From Bacillus sp. OK048 (GTDB lineage: Bacteria > Bacillota > Bacilli > Bacillales > Cytobacillaceae), in contig NZ_FNHN01000014.1 of assembly GCF_900103525.1 (NCBI RefSeq), positions 1 through 64,000 on the forward strand: a stretch of 64,000 bases of DNA. The letters are read 5' to 3'. Numbering within the stretch: position 1 is the stretch's first letter; each line of letters starts with the position of its first letter. A model generated the notes under the pieces. It did not search any database. It was not told where the DNA came from and saw nothing but the letters and a program-made list of their open reading frames with translations. Below are positions 34,142-43,045 of the stretch, piece after piece. The translations under genes and the position numbers were made by a program.

Positions 34142-34360
34142 ATGACAGAATATATGTCTGCCCCTGAAGCGGCAAAAAAATGGGGCATTTCTGAAAGAAG
34201 GGTACAGAAACTTTGTGAAGAAAAACGGATACCGGGTATTACAAAGTTTAGTCGGATGTGGCTTATTCCAAAAAGTGCAGAAAAGCCCATTGATAAAAGG
34301 CTTAAAATGGATGCCGGTCTTTACGCTCGGCAAAAGGAGTGTGGGAATCAACATGAATGA
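34142..34360 (+). CDS. small helix-turn-helix DNA-binding protein
   Basis: 72 residues from ATG 34142; a TTG at 34124 could also serve. The segment MSAPEAAKKWGISERRVQKL, CEEKRIPGITKFSRMWLIP is the winged-helix/MerR-excisionase-like fold seen in small proteins encoded ahead of two-component genes in Firmicutes. It overlaps the response regulator start by 8 bp, so it is translationally coupled. It probably binds DNA to control the cassette, or marks the end of an integrated element. Confidence in the fold is high, in the role low. Confidence 0.75.
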   Translation: MTEYMSAPEAAKKWGISERRVQKLCEEKRIPGITKFSRMWLIPKSAEKPIDKRLKMDAGLYARQKECGNQHE

Positions 34361-35051
34361 AAATATTTTGCTGGTTGACGATGAGGAACAAATTGCCGAT
34401 TTGATTGAGGTGTATTTGAGAAACGATGGATATACCGTCCATAAGTTTAATAACGGAACCGACGCTTTGAAGTGTTTAGAAAGTACCAAAATAGATTTGG
34501 CTATTTTGGACGTTATGCTCCCGGATATTGACGGCTTTCATATCTGCCGTAAAATCAGGGAAACGCAGTTCTTCCCGATTATCATGCTGACTGCAAAGGT
34601 TGAAGATTCCGACAAGATTATGGGACTGACATTAGGTGCCGATGATTATATTACGAAGCCTTTTAATCCTTTGGAACTAATGGCGAGAATCAAAACCCAG
34701 TTTCGTCGCTCCGGAAAATATAATCAACAGATTCAGGCAGTAGAAAAGGATGAAACAGAATACGATATTCACGGACTCGTTATCAACAAAGCTACGCACA
34801 AATGCCTTCTTTATGGAAAAGAGCTGGCACTAACGCCTATTGAATTTTCTATTCTGTGGTATCTTTGTGAACGAAAAGGTACGGTTGTTCCCTCCGAGGA
34901 ATTGTATGAGGCTGTATGGGGGGAAAAGTATTTAGACAACAATAATACCGTAATGGCACATATTGGGCGTCTGCGGGAAAAACTGAAAGAGCCTGCCAGA
35001 AAGCCGAAGTTTATCAAAACTGTATGGGGAGTTGGATATAAAGTTGAATAA
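34353..35051 (+). CDS. OmpR-family response regulator, VanR-like
   Basis: 232 residues from ATG 34353, with AAAAGGAG upstream. The receiver domain has acidic pair DD (9-10), phospho-acceptor D53 in LAILDVMLPD and K102 in YITKPFNP. The C-terminal winged helix includes LALTPIEFSILWYLCERKGT and TVMAHIGRLREKL. The closest look is VanR of enterococcal and clostridial clusters, but no vanH/A/X genes are present. It likely activates the bceAB-like genes downstream. Confidence 0.88.
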   Translation: MNENILLVDDEEQIADLIEVYLRNDGYTVHKFNNGTDALKCLESTKIDLAILDVMLPDIDGFHICRKIRETQFFPIIMLTAKVEDSDKIMGLTLGADDYITKPFNPLELMARIKTQFRRSGKYNQQIQAVEKDETEYDIHGLVINKATHKCLLYGKELALTPIEFSILWYLCERKGTVVPSEELYEAVWGEKYLDNNNTVMAHIGRLREKLKEPARKPKFIKTVWGVGYKVE

Positions 35052-36150
35052 GAAGAAAATAGAAAGGTCATTGGCAAAACGAATGGCGTTCCGCTTCATC
35101 ATAGTAGCGGCTATTTGTGCTTTAGCGATTATCACCGTAGATGTTATGATTGTGTCGCTGTACGAGAGTATTCCCAAAATGAAAGAAATAGGCTTCGTCC
35201 GTTTTTGGGCGGGTAGTGTGGAACACCTTGTTATCATTAGCGTGGCTTTATTCTGTCTTTCACTCTTTATTATTGCGCTTGTTCAGCGCAGTCAACTTAT
35301 TTCTTATCTTGCAGAGCTTTCCGGTGTAGTTTCATCCATTGGAAACAGCACCAGACATGCGGAGCTTCCTGCTGTTTTAAGAGAAACCCAGGATGCTATC
35401 CATACAGTAACAGAAAATATCCGTCAAAAAGAAAATGCCGCCAGAGAAGCGGAGCAGCGCAAAAACGATTTGGTGGTCTACCTCGCCCATGATTTGAAAA
35501 CGCCGATTGCATCTATCATCGGGTATTTGACGCTACTGCGTGATGAAAAACAGCTTTCGCCGGAGTTGCATGATCGCTATGTAGAAACTGTGTTGGGCAA
35601 TTCTGAACGGTTAGACGATTTAATCAATGAGTTTTTTGAGATCACCCGGTTCAACCTTTCTCACATCACATTGGAATACAGCAAGATCGATTTGACGCGC
35701 TTGTTGGAGCAGCTTGTTTTTGAGTTCAAACCTCTGCTTGCAGAAAAAGGATTGTCCTGCTCCCTTGAAATACCCTCCAAAATTGAGCTGCATTGCGATG
35801 CAGATAAAATCGAGCGTGTCTTTGATAATCTTCTTCGCAATGCAATCAATTACAGCCATGCCGGAACGAAGATTCATATTGCTGCCCAAGTGACAGAGAA
35901 TATTACGCTGACCTTTACCAATCATGGAAATACCATTCCAAAAGAGAAACTGAATCGCATTTTTGACCAGTTCTATCGATTGGATTATTCCCGTTCCTCC
36001 AAAACCGGAGGCTCCGGTCTTGGGCTTGCCATTGCAAAGCAAATCGTCGAACTGCACCACGGAACGATTTCCGTAGAAAGCGAAAACGAAGAGATTCGCT
36101 TTATCATAACGCTTCCCTTCATTGATAATGCGTCCGTAGGAAAATCGTAA
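35044..36150 (+). CDS. sensor histidine kinase, VanS-like
   Basis: About 368 residues from TTG 35044 (an alternative TTG at 35032). Two membrane helices (about 17-41 and 60-82) bound a short outer loop. A HisKA domain has the phospho-His in YLAHDLKTPIASIIGYL, and an HATPase domain has DNLLRNAINYS, GSGLGLAIAKQIVE. It overlaps the response regulator by eight bases. The short extracellular loop is typical of kinases that sense through a partner such as a BceB-type transporter. A strong terminator follows. Confidence 0.87.
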   Translation: MNKKKIERSLAKRMAFRFIIVAAICALAIITVDVMIVSLYESIPKMKEIGFVRFWAGSVEHLVIISVALFCLSLFIIALVQRSQLISYLAELSGVVSSIGNSTRHAELPAVLRETQDAIHTVTENIRQKENAAREAEQRKNDLVVYLAHDLKTPIASIIGYLTLLRDEKQLSPELHDRYVETVLGNSERLDDLINEFFEITRFNLSHITLEYSKIDLTRLLEQLVFEFKPLLAEKGLSCSLEIPSKIELHCDADKIERVFDNLLRNAINYSHAGTKIHIAAQVTENITLTFTNHGNTIPKEKLNRIFDQFYRLDYSRSSKTGGSGLGLAIAKQIVELHHGTISVESENEEIRFIITLPFIDNASVGKS

Positions 36151-36200
36151 GAAATTCCGTATAAAAAAAGAGAATTCCTGTTTTAATCTCCGAATAAACA

Positions 36201-36250
36201 GCACCCTTGTTCTTGGTATTCTATATACCGGAGCAAGGGTGCTTTAGTTT
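36201..36250 (+). terminator. terminator between kinase and ABC genes
   Basis: GCACCCTTG and CAAGGGTGC form the outer stem with GGTAT/ATACC inside, followed by TTTAGTTTT. A promoter for the ABC genes may overlap or be induced by the response regulator. Confidence 0.75.
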
Positions 36251-36271
36251 TACAATATGGAGGTTATTGTT

Positions 36272-37030
36272 ATGAATCTTTTACAAGTTAAAAATCTAAA
36301 AAAATTATATAAAACTCGTTTCGGTGGAAATCAGGTAGAAGCCCTTTCGGGTGTCAGCTTTACGGTTCAACCGGGAGAATACACGGCGATTATGGGTGAA
36401 TCCGGTTCCGGGAAAACGACGCTGCTCAACATTCTGGCATCTTTAGATATACCGACAGAGGGAACTGTCATGCTGAACGGCAAAAGCTATGCGGAAATTC
36501 AGGATGAAGAAATGTCCGCATTTCGCCGGGACAATCTCGGCTTTGTTTTTCAGGATTTTAATTTGCTGGATACTTTCAGCATCAAGGACAATATTCTGCT
36601 ACCGCTGGTACTCTCCAATCGTCAAAAAAAAGAAATGAAGCAGCGGCTTATGCCGCTGGTGGAAAAGCTGGGAATTGAAAATCTGCTTGAAAAATATCCT
36701 TACGAAGTTTCAGGGGGACAAAAGCAGCGGGCTGCCGTGGCAAGAGCCCTGATTACACAGCCCAGCTTGATTTTGGCGGACGAGCCTACCGGCGCATTGG
36801 ATTCTCATTCTTCTGAAGAACTTCTAAACCTGTTTTCCGCCTTCAACAGCGAAGGGCAAACCATTATCATGGTAACGCACAGCGTACAGGCTGCGGCGCG
36901 AGCAAAGCGGGTCATGTTTCTCAAAGACGGAAAAATCATCTGTGAATTAAGCAAAAAGTTTGCAGAGGAGGATATGACAGAGCAGATTTTTGATGTGCTG
37001 TCTACAATGGGCAAAGGAGGTCGGATGTAA
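36272..37030 (+). CDS. ABC transporter ATP-binding protein, BceA-like
   Basis: 252 residues from ATG 36272, with GGAGG nine bases upstream. Walker A is GESGSGKT, signature VSGGQKQR and Walker B LILADEPTGALD. The family (MacB/LolD/BceA) works with FtsX-type permeases. It overlaps the permease gene by one base. In BceAB systems the pair removes peptide antibiotics from their lipid targets. Confidence 0.9.
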   Translation: MNLLQVKNLKKLYKTRFGGNQVEALSGVSFTVQPGEYTAIMGESGSGKTTLLNILASLDIPTEGTVMLNGKSYAEIQDEEMSAFRRDNLGFVFQDFNLLDTFSIKDNILLPLVLSNRQKKEMKQRLMPLVEKLGIENLLEKYPYEVSGGQKQRAAVARALITQPSLILADEPTGALDSHSSEELLNLFSAFNSEGQTIIMVTHSVQAAARAKRVMFLKDGKIICELSKKFAEEDMTEQIFDVLSTMGKGGRM

Positions 37031-38952
37031 TGAACAAAACAATGTTTCTCCGTCTGGCATCCTCCAACCTAAGGCGAAATCGCTCCATGCTGTTGCCGTA
37101 TTATATGAGCTGCCTGATCGTCATCGCACTGCTTTGTGTAGTCAACGCACTGGTTGAAGCCCCCGGCCTGAAAAATATCTCCGGTGGTAATTTTACCATT
37201 GATGTAATGAAGCTGGGACAGCGATTATTTGCGCTGATGGCGGTGTTGTTTCTGTATTACACAAACATCTTCATTATGAGGCGCCGCCAGAAAGAACTGG
37301 GGCTGTATCATATTTTAGGGTTAGAGAAGCGGCACATTTACAAGGTGATGAAATACGAAAACCTGATTTCCTCGACGGCGGTTATTTTTATCGGCCTGCT
37401 TTTGGGGATGGCCTTGAATCCGATAATGTTCTTTGTACTTTCCAAAATAATTGGGCAGGCAACCATATTTTCAGTCGCAGTTCCACCAATCGCACTTTTG
37501 AAAACAGGGTTACTGTTTGCGGTGCTGTTTTTTATTCTTCACCGCTATAATATCCGGCAGGTGCGTCGGGCAAATCCGCTTGAGCTGCTTCATGCTTCTT
37601 CGTTTGGTCAAAAAGAGCCAAAGGCAAATACCATTTTGGTTATACTTGGAGCTGGCATTTTGGCTGTTGGGTATTTCCTTGCCCTAACTGCAACGAACCC
37701 CAATGAGAATTTCACAAGAATTATTGCTGCGATCCTATGTGTCGCAGCCGCTACCTATCTTCTGTTTATCGCCGTCAGTATTGCAGTATTAAAATTCTTA
37801 AAGAGCCAGGATAACATTTATTACAGGTCAAAGAATTTCAATTTGATTTCCGGGATGCTGTACCGCATGAAGCAAAACGGTGTAGGGCTTGCCAATATCT
37901 GCATCCTTTGTACCGCAACGCTTTTTGTTATGACCACAACCGTTTCCTTGTATTTGGGCATTGAGAATGTCATTCAAAACAGCTTTAACCATGAGGTTTA
38001 TATTTCAGAAAACGGTACAAATCACGACGCATTGCAGAACTTTTTAGCCGAAACATCCGAAAGGTACTCTGTGTCATTGGAAAATGAAACGCTTTATTCA
38101 GGCAGTAAAACCAAGGAAGATTTGGACCAAAACGGAACCGAAGAATTCGTTTTTCTTATGCCTCTAAAGGATTATAACCGTCTGACCGCCAGGAATGTAG
38201 AGTTGAAGGAAAACGAGGTCCTGGTTTTTTCCGGAGATGAAAAGACCGGCGATACGGTTAACCTGTACGGGAATTTGATCAATGTAAAAGAACAACTGGG
38301 GGATTTCCCTATAAAAAATAACTTTGGCCACATTTACGGAAACAGATGGTGGTATCTTGTGACAAGCAATGACAGCGAGCTTACACAGGATTACGATACA
38401 ATAGAAGGATTTGCGGAGTTTTATCTGGAATTTGATCTGGAAGGCGCCGAAGTTGATAAAAAAGCGTTCGAGTATGCGCTTTACGAATGGGACGAACAAC
38501 ATGGTCAGCGTGGTGTTGAAGCCAAAGCCATTGAGCGCGACAATTCGCTGGTTCGTTTTGGAGGGCTTCTCTTTCTCGGAATTCTAATTAGCGTAGTCTT
38601 GTTTGCCCAGACTGCCTTGTGTGTTTTTTATAAGCAGGTATCAGAGGGCTATGATGATAAAAAACGATTCGAAATTCTCGGCAAGGTGGGTATGAGTCAA
38701 AAAGAAATCCGGCAGACAATACGCAAGCAAACGCTGATTGTATTCTTTTCTCCCTTGGCGGTTGCCGTCCTGCATATGCTGGTTGCCTTGTCTATGATTG
38801 CAAACCTGCTGAAAATTGCATTTTTAGATAGCCCTGTTGTAATCGCCATAAGCGGTCTTAGCTGCATTGTTATTTTCCTACTGGTTTACGGTGTAGTTTT
38901 TGTTTTGACAGAAGGGGCTTACAAAAAAATTGTTTATCCAAATAAAAAGTAA
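37030..38952 (+). CDS. FtsX-type ABC permease, BceB-like
   Basis: 640 residues with about ten membrane helices: one near 20-40, three within 60-175, two within 200-255, one near 285-310, and three at the C-terminal end. A large extracellular domain of about 200 residues lies between helices 7 and 8 (about 310-510). This layout is diagnostic of BceB/VraG-type permeases for peptide antibiotics such as bacitracin. The N-terminus MNKTMFLRLASSNLRRNRSM is typical. Its substrate is unknown. Confidence 0.88.
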   Translation: MNKTMFLRLASSNLRRNRSMLLPYYMSCLIVIALLCVVNALVEAPGLKNISGGNFTIDVMKLGQRLFALMAVLFLYYTNIFIMRRRQKELGLYHILGLEKRHIYKVMKYENLISSTAVIFIGLLLGMALNPIMFFVLSKIIGQATIFSVAVPPIALLKTGLLFAVLFFILHRYNIRQVRRANPLELLHASSFGQKEPKANTILVILGAGILAVGYFLALTATNPNENFTRIIAAILCVAAATYLLFIAVSIAVLKFLKSQDNIYYRSKNFNLISGMLYRMKQNGVGLANICILCTATLFVMTTTVSLYLGIENVIQNSFNHEVYISENGTNHDALQNFLAETSERYSVSLENETLYSGSKTKEDLDQNGTEEFVFLMPLKDYNRLTARNVELKENEVLVFSGDEKTGDTVNLYGNLINVKEQLGDFPIKNNFGHIYGNRWWYLVTSNDSELTQDYDTIEGFAEFYLEFDLEGAEVDKKAFEYALYEWDEQHGQRGVEAKAIERDNSLVRFGGLLFLGILISVVLFAQTALCVFYKQVSEGYDDKKRFEILGKVGMSQKEIRQTIRKQTLIVFFSPLAVAVLHMLVALSMIANLLKIAFLDSPVVIAISGLSCIVIFLLVYGVVFVLTEGAYKKIVYPNKK

Positions 38953-38965
38953 AGGAGAATATTTT

Positions 38966-39916
38966 ATGAAAAAAATATATTACAAAAAATGGACGATTCC
39001 GCTGGCAATTCTGCTTCTTGCCTGTGGAATGATTGGATATACAGCTTGGGACAACAATCGTGTGACAGTTGATAAGGTAACTTTGAACCACTCCGATTTA
39101 CCGGATGCCTTTGACGGCTATCGCATTTTGCAGATCACCGATTTGCACGAAAAAGAGTTCGGTAATGAGCAGAGCAAGTTAATCCGACTCATCGAAAAAC
39201 AGGATTATGACATAGTTTTGTTCACTGGCGATTATATTTCCGATGAAAGTGAAAATCTGAAACCTCTGGAAGATTTGCTGAAAGGTATGCCGAAGGAGAA
39301 AGAGATGTATTTCATTTTAGGTAATTCGGACGAGGACAATTCTGTTGCTACGCTTACTCCAGGGAATCGCTTTTACGATTTATTCCAAAAATACGGCGTT
39401 ACCCCATTATATCCCGGAAAGAAGATTACAAAGGATAATGAATCTATCTGGTTAAAAACGAATCCATATGTCAGTGTGGTAGAAATCTGGCGAGAAACTC
39501 CGTCCGAACTTGAAAACGATAAAAATGAATTTGATACCCAGTATGCTGCTGAAAATGATCCGTTTACTATCGAGGTATCTCATAGGCCAACAGAAATCGA
39601 TTATGAGGACGAAAACATACATGATTATCGTACACGCATACTTGGAGAGACAGACGATGAATGGATTGACTGGGATTTAAGCATAAACGGACATACTCAT
39701 GGCGGACAATTCTACCTGCCCATTATCGGTCCGATTTATGCACCTAATTACGGTCTATTTCCCGGTTCTGTGAATGTGCGAGGTGTCCACACTGAAAACG
39801 GACATACTCAATATGTTTCTCCTGGGCTTGGTGCCAGCGGTCCCACTTTTGCTCGCTTTCGAGTATTTAATACACCAAGTATCGGGTTAATTACTCTGCA
39901 AAAGACAAACAAATAG
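38966..39916 (+). CDS. membrane-anchored metallophosphoesterase, YkuE/YaeI-like
   Basis: 316 residues from ATG 38966, with AAAGGAG upstream. One N-terminal membrane segment (about 9-28) is followed by a calcineurin-like domain: ITDLHEKEFG, LFTGDYISD, LGNSDEDN, NGHTHGGQFYLP. One oddity is that the usual GNHD is GNSD. It follows the permease by 13 bp, so it is probably the last cassette gene. YkuE-type enzymes act on outer-surface substrates; here a lipid pyrophosphate or related target of peptide antibiotics is a guess. Confidence 0.85.
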   Translation: MKKIYYKKWTIPLAILLLACGMIGYTAWDNNRVTVDKVTLNHSDLPDAFDGYRILQITDLHEKEFGNEQSKLIRLIEKQDYDIVLFTGDYISDESENLKPLEDLLKGMPKEKEMYFILGNSDEDNSVATLTPGNRFYDLFQKYGVTPLYPGKKITKDNESIWLKTNPYVSVVEIWRETPSELENDKNEFDTQYAAENDPFTIEVSHRPTEIDYEDENIHDYRTRILGETDDEWIDWDLSINGHTHGGQFYLPIIGPIYAPNYGLFPGSVNVRGVHTENGHTQYVSPGLGASGPTFARFRVFNTPSIGLITLQKTNK

Positions 39917-40071
39917 CCCTAAATAATGAGCCCAATAAATTAAAATTTGGGAGGTGAGCATATGGGAAATTAGCAATTTTAGATTTATGGGGTCACTTCA
40001 TAATCTGGCTGACCTTATAATACGAAGGGCCATTTAATGGAGTGAATTTTTTAAGTTATTAGACCTCACAA

Positions 40072-40112
40072 TAAAAAAAGCTGGTGAGTTTGCATTTATA
40101 ACTCATCAGCTT
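40072..40112 (-). terminator. terminator of broken winged-helix copy
   Basis: AAGCTGATGAGTT and AACTCACCAGCTT pair on the minus strand, followed by TTTTTTATT. It may also end plus-strand cassette transcription. Confidence 0.75.
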
Positions 40113-40117
40113 ACATG

Positions 40118-40856
40118 TTAAAATCTATCAAATGTTATATCCATGTTTATGCTAAAAGCAGCCTTATTGCCGTCGGCTGCAGCCATCATCAAAGAAGAGG
40201 GTCCTGCTTTTTCAGTTTCACCCGCAATGGCGAGAACGTCCTCTGTATTTTGTTCATAATCAAATCGAAAAGCAGCGATTTGGACCATATGCCAGTATTC
40301 TTCAATTGTCTTTGCATCGGAGAAGAAGTATCTTACGAGCTGGACAAATGCTTGAGGAACTTTATCACTAACAAAAGTGTGATCAATTTCAATCGGCGCT
40401 TCGTTACGTTTTTTACTCTCTTGATTATTAGTTTTTAAAAGATTATTAGTTTCTTTAGGGTGGTCCAATTTTTTCGCTTTGGGTGGTTCACTTTGTGGAA
40501 AACGATTAAAGCTATATAGGTTACTAGACTGTGATCCATTTTTTCGTTCTGTTTCATGGATGGTGAGGATCCCTAATTCTTTGGCTTTAAGGGTCATACG
40601 TTTAAACGTAGAGCGGGAGATTCCATTTCCTTGATATTCTTCATTAATGGCTTTTAGCACAGTCCCAATCTTTGCATTCGAAACCCCAGGAACTTTTGCA
40701 GAAAAACGAACCAGCCGTTTCAAACCGACAAGCTCCCCCTTTGAGAACGCCTGCTTCTTCACCGCTAACCACATTTCCATATGTATTAAACTCCTTCACA
40801 CTCTTAAACTGAGAATATTGTTCGAACCCTTCAATTCTGCCTGATTTTAAATTCAT
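40118..40856 (-). pseudogene. winged-helix gene of dispersed element, frameshifted and chimeric
   Basis: The minus-strand gene starts at ATG 40856 like the copy at 32166. A 2-bp deletion near 40782 shifts the frame after KSVKEFNT; a second reading frame resumes at MEMWLAVKKQAFSK (40780). Homology continues to CGCAATGGCGA at 40223-40233, where the remaining 80 or so residues are replaced by GETEKAGPSSLMMAAADGNK, AAFSINMDITFDRF of unknown origin. The copy is presumably inactive unless the internal ATG is used. Confidence 0.85.
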
Positions 40857-41450
40857 ATAAATGCACCACCCTTTCTACCCTCTATATAGGAATCCAGAGG
40901 GCAAAAGGACAGGGTGATTCGCAGGGAATTGTTACAAAATTGTGTCGTACCAGGGGCGGTTCTGGTGGCTTTTTTCCCTTATTTAAAGAGAAAGCATAAA
41001 GGACAGAGTTTTTTTCTTCTCGCACCGTACAGCGTGAAGTTAGAAGTATGTCGCCGTGTTTCCGGGTGACATCATTCGACGCATTTTATTTTAGAAACTC
41101 TTTGTTTATCAGTGGTGGATGTATTTTTAATCAAACGTTTGATTAGTATCAAAACGTGTCAATGTGTGTAGATTGGACGTTTTTATAGATTCATATTGAA
41201 GAGAGTTATCGAAGATTGAGACCTGTCATCGACAGGGATTTTTCTTACCAACTGGCAAGAGTTCGTATAATAAAAGGGTTTTGCCGACATTTAATCAAAC
41301 GATTGGTTAGTAAATTTTCTGTTAATCAAACGTTTGATTGGATTTGTTGTTTTTGTTGTTTTTGTTGTTATATAGGGGTAAGGGTGATTTTCGATGTGAG
41401 AATTTTGTCGAGTGGCTGGTTTGTAATAATGAGTGAAAAGTGGTTGGGCT
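40223..41450 (-). repeat. dispersed element subfamily A, broken copy (5' half)
   Basis: Matches 31531-32750: the gene's 5' part, conserved leader, the three palindromes (41129-41144, 41291-41310, 41322-41340) and the end TTGTCGAGTGGC. It is in the same orientation as the full copy, about 9 kb away, with the BceAB-like cassette between them. Confidence 0.85.
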
Positions 41451-41478
41451 TTGTTGCCCACCTTTCGTTAGTGTAGAA

Positions 41479-41510
41479 AGAGACCGGCTCCATCAATGAA
41501 TCCGGACTCT
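41479..41510 (-). terminator. weak terminator of DUF2922 gene
   Basis: AGAGTCCGG and CCGGTCTCT pair on the minus strand with TTTCT after. Confidence 0.5.
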
Positions 41511-41517
41511 ACTTCTA

Positions 41518-41730
41518 TTAAACAAGTTCATAATCGGTTACATTGCGTTCGATGGCTCGTGCTCCTTTGGCAGAGACGAATTTTCCGCCAGTTGTGAAGA
41601 ATACTTCAGCCGCAATAATTTCTTCCATCGTTTGCTTAATTGCAGCTTCTTCAATTGGCTCCTTCGGGTTATCAATGCTAAGTCGGTATTTTTGGGTCAG
41701 ATCCCCACTCAGCTGCACGATTACGTCCAT
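41518..41730 (-). CDS. DUF2922 family protein
   Basis: About 70 residues. The body, KYRLSIDNPKEPIEEAAIKQ, TMEEIIAAEVFFTTGGKFVS, AKGARAIERNVTDYELV, fits the DUF2922 family of small Bacillus proteins. The ATG at 41730 is chosen because the longer frame would start inside the terminator at 41752-41781. DUF2922 genes often pair with a DUF1659 gene, which is missing here. The function of the family is unknown. Confidence 0.82.
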   Translation of the reverse strand: MDVIVQLSGDLTQKYRLSIDNPKEPIEEAAIKQTMEEIIAAEVFFTTGGKFVSAKGARAIERNVTDYELV

Positions 41731-41751
41731 TGGTTTCCCTATTTTATGCAT

Positions 41752-41781
41752 AAAAAAGGCAGCCGTTATAGGCTACCCAAG
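41752..41781 (-). terminator. terminator of the 41817 gene
   Basis: GGTAGCC and GGCTGCC pair on the minus strand around TATAAC, with a TTTTTT tail. Confidence 0.75.
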
Positions 41782-41816
41782 AGGTCGGATTCGAAATTAT
41801 TGACTTGATGTTTCGG

Positions 41817-42299
41817 TTACTTGAAGTATTTTTGAGTAACAGCGTCTAAAGCAGCTTTAGCGTCTTGAATTTTAGTGTTAGCAACACTTTCTAGTTCTGT
41901 GTTAGCAGTTAGGATTTCTTCTTGTTCTAGATTTGAAACTTCATCTTTGATTCGTTTAAATTCTTTCTGAATTTCCATTTCAACACGTACTGCCTCCGAA
42001 GTACCCTTTTCAGTGATAGTGTGGTCGATGTTTTTTTGAGCAGATTGTAAATGAGAGTTTAATTCAGCTTCTTTTTGAACAGTATCAATACCATTGATGG
42101 CTGCTTTTTCGATACCTAATATGTTTGCTGCGTAGTTTTTAATGATAGCCCCAAGGTCTGTTGCACCGAAAACTGTACCAGTGGCAAGTAATACAATAAT
42201 ACCAGTTGCAGTAATTGACCCCTTCACTTTTTTAGAGATACCTTTGTTACCCATTTTCTGGCTATGGGTCTCTTTTCTTGAATACATTGTATCGTTCAC
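41817..42299 (-). CDS. hypothetical membrane-anchored coiled-coil protein
   Basis: About 160 residues from GTG 42299, with AAAGGA upstream; ATG 42287 is also possible. A basic start (RKETHSQKMGNKGISKKVKG) leads to one hydrophobic segment (SITATGIIVLLATGTVFGAT), then a long alpha-helical, charged region (QKEAELNSHLQSAQKNIDHT to LDAVTQKYFK). It may be a signal-anchor or secreted protein with a coiled coil. The family is not recognised. Confidence 0.7.
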   Translation of the reverse strand: MNDTMYSRKETHSQKMGNKGISKKVKGSITATGIIVLLATGTVFGATDLGAIIKNYAANILGIEKAAINGIDTVQKEAELNSHLQSAQKNIDHTITEKGTSEAVRVEMEIQKEFKRIKDEVSNLEQEEILTANTELESVANTKIQDAKAALDAVTQKYFK

Positions 42300-42392
42300 C
42301 AATCCTTTTCTATGATGCTTAAACAAAGTTGTTTACTAGTATAATATAATGAAAACTTTACTAATAGTAAACAGGGGAAAGATTGGAATTTT

Positions 42393-42406
42393 GGGGTCAG
42401 ACCCCC
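42393..42406. repeat. R2 palindromic repeat, representative copy
   Basis: GGGGTCAGACCCCC. Other copies or variants: 2968-2984, 31221-31236, 42458-42470, 42544-42556, 46046-46060, 49373-49386, 49411-49424 (inverted, close partner), 54993-55006. Many are followed by (A/G)CTC. They lie between genes only, like REP-type elements. Confidence 0.7.
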
Positions 42407-42629
42407 ACTCGGTGAAACCTCCTTTTACTTAGAAATTTATGGATGGTCAATCTTTTTGGAGTCTGACCCCATCCGTGGATATGTATTCCCTTTTATATAA
42501 AGGGAAATTAAAGAAAAAACAACAATTTTTTGAATGAATCAATGGGGTTTGACCCCGTTGGTGCACTGCCGCTTATCCTCAATCCAATCTAAATAATCCA
42601 CCACTAACTTTTTGGTTATCTTGTTCATT

Positions 42630-42761
42630 TTTGAATCGTTAGATGAGAATGGAGTAGCATTAAATTTAGCAGAAATTACACTACTTCAAGAAGAAATCCC
42701 CACATTTGTCCCATCTGTCATGAAACAAGGAATGATTGTCAGTGCGTTGCACAATCATTGA
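42630..42761 (+). pseudogene. DUF1259 protein remnant
   Basis: The frame FESLDENGVALNLAEITLLQ, EEIPTFVPSVMKQGMIVSAL, HNH ends at TGA 42759. The sequence resembles the core repeat of DUF1259 (LppY/LpqO-type) proteins. Both ends of the gene are missing. Confidence 0.6.
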
Positions 42762-43045
42762 ATCTTTACAGAGCCTGCTATTTTGTACCTTCATATACAA
42801 TCTGTGGAGCCGCCAATAGATTTTGCTAGGAAAATAGCCCATTCTTTTTCCACATTAAAAAGGAATCCCACTTCGGAAAAAAAGTCATTTCAGGATCATT
42901 GTCATCAAATAATATGTTTGCTGTTGGTAGGTATAAAGCTTATTTTTAAACAACCTTTCTTAAGGTCTAATCAATTGGAAAGTACCGGACATATGATAGT
43001 TAAGAACGTTAAGAGATTTGAAAAGCAAACAGGGGGTGAAAAAAC

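Larger units (their letters stand above)
42330..43030. other. gap with R2 repeats and a DUF1259 relic
   Basis: It holds three R2-type palindromes (42393-42406, 42458-42470, 42544-42556) and a gene relic at 42630-42761. The rest shows nothing convincing. A longer plus-strand frame from 42783 overlaps the YppG-like gene in another frame and looks spurious. Confidence 0.5.

Noticed and set aside
34353..36150. Vancomycin resistance cluster
   Set aside because: The regulator and kinase resemble VanR/VanS, but no vanH, vanA-type ligase, vanX or vanY gene is present; the adjacent BceAB-like transporter indicates a peptide-antibiotic response.
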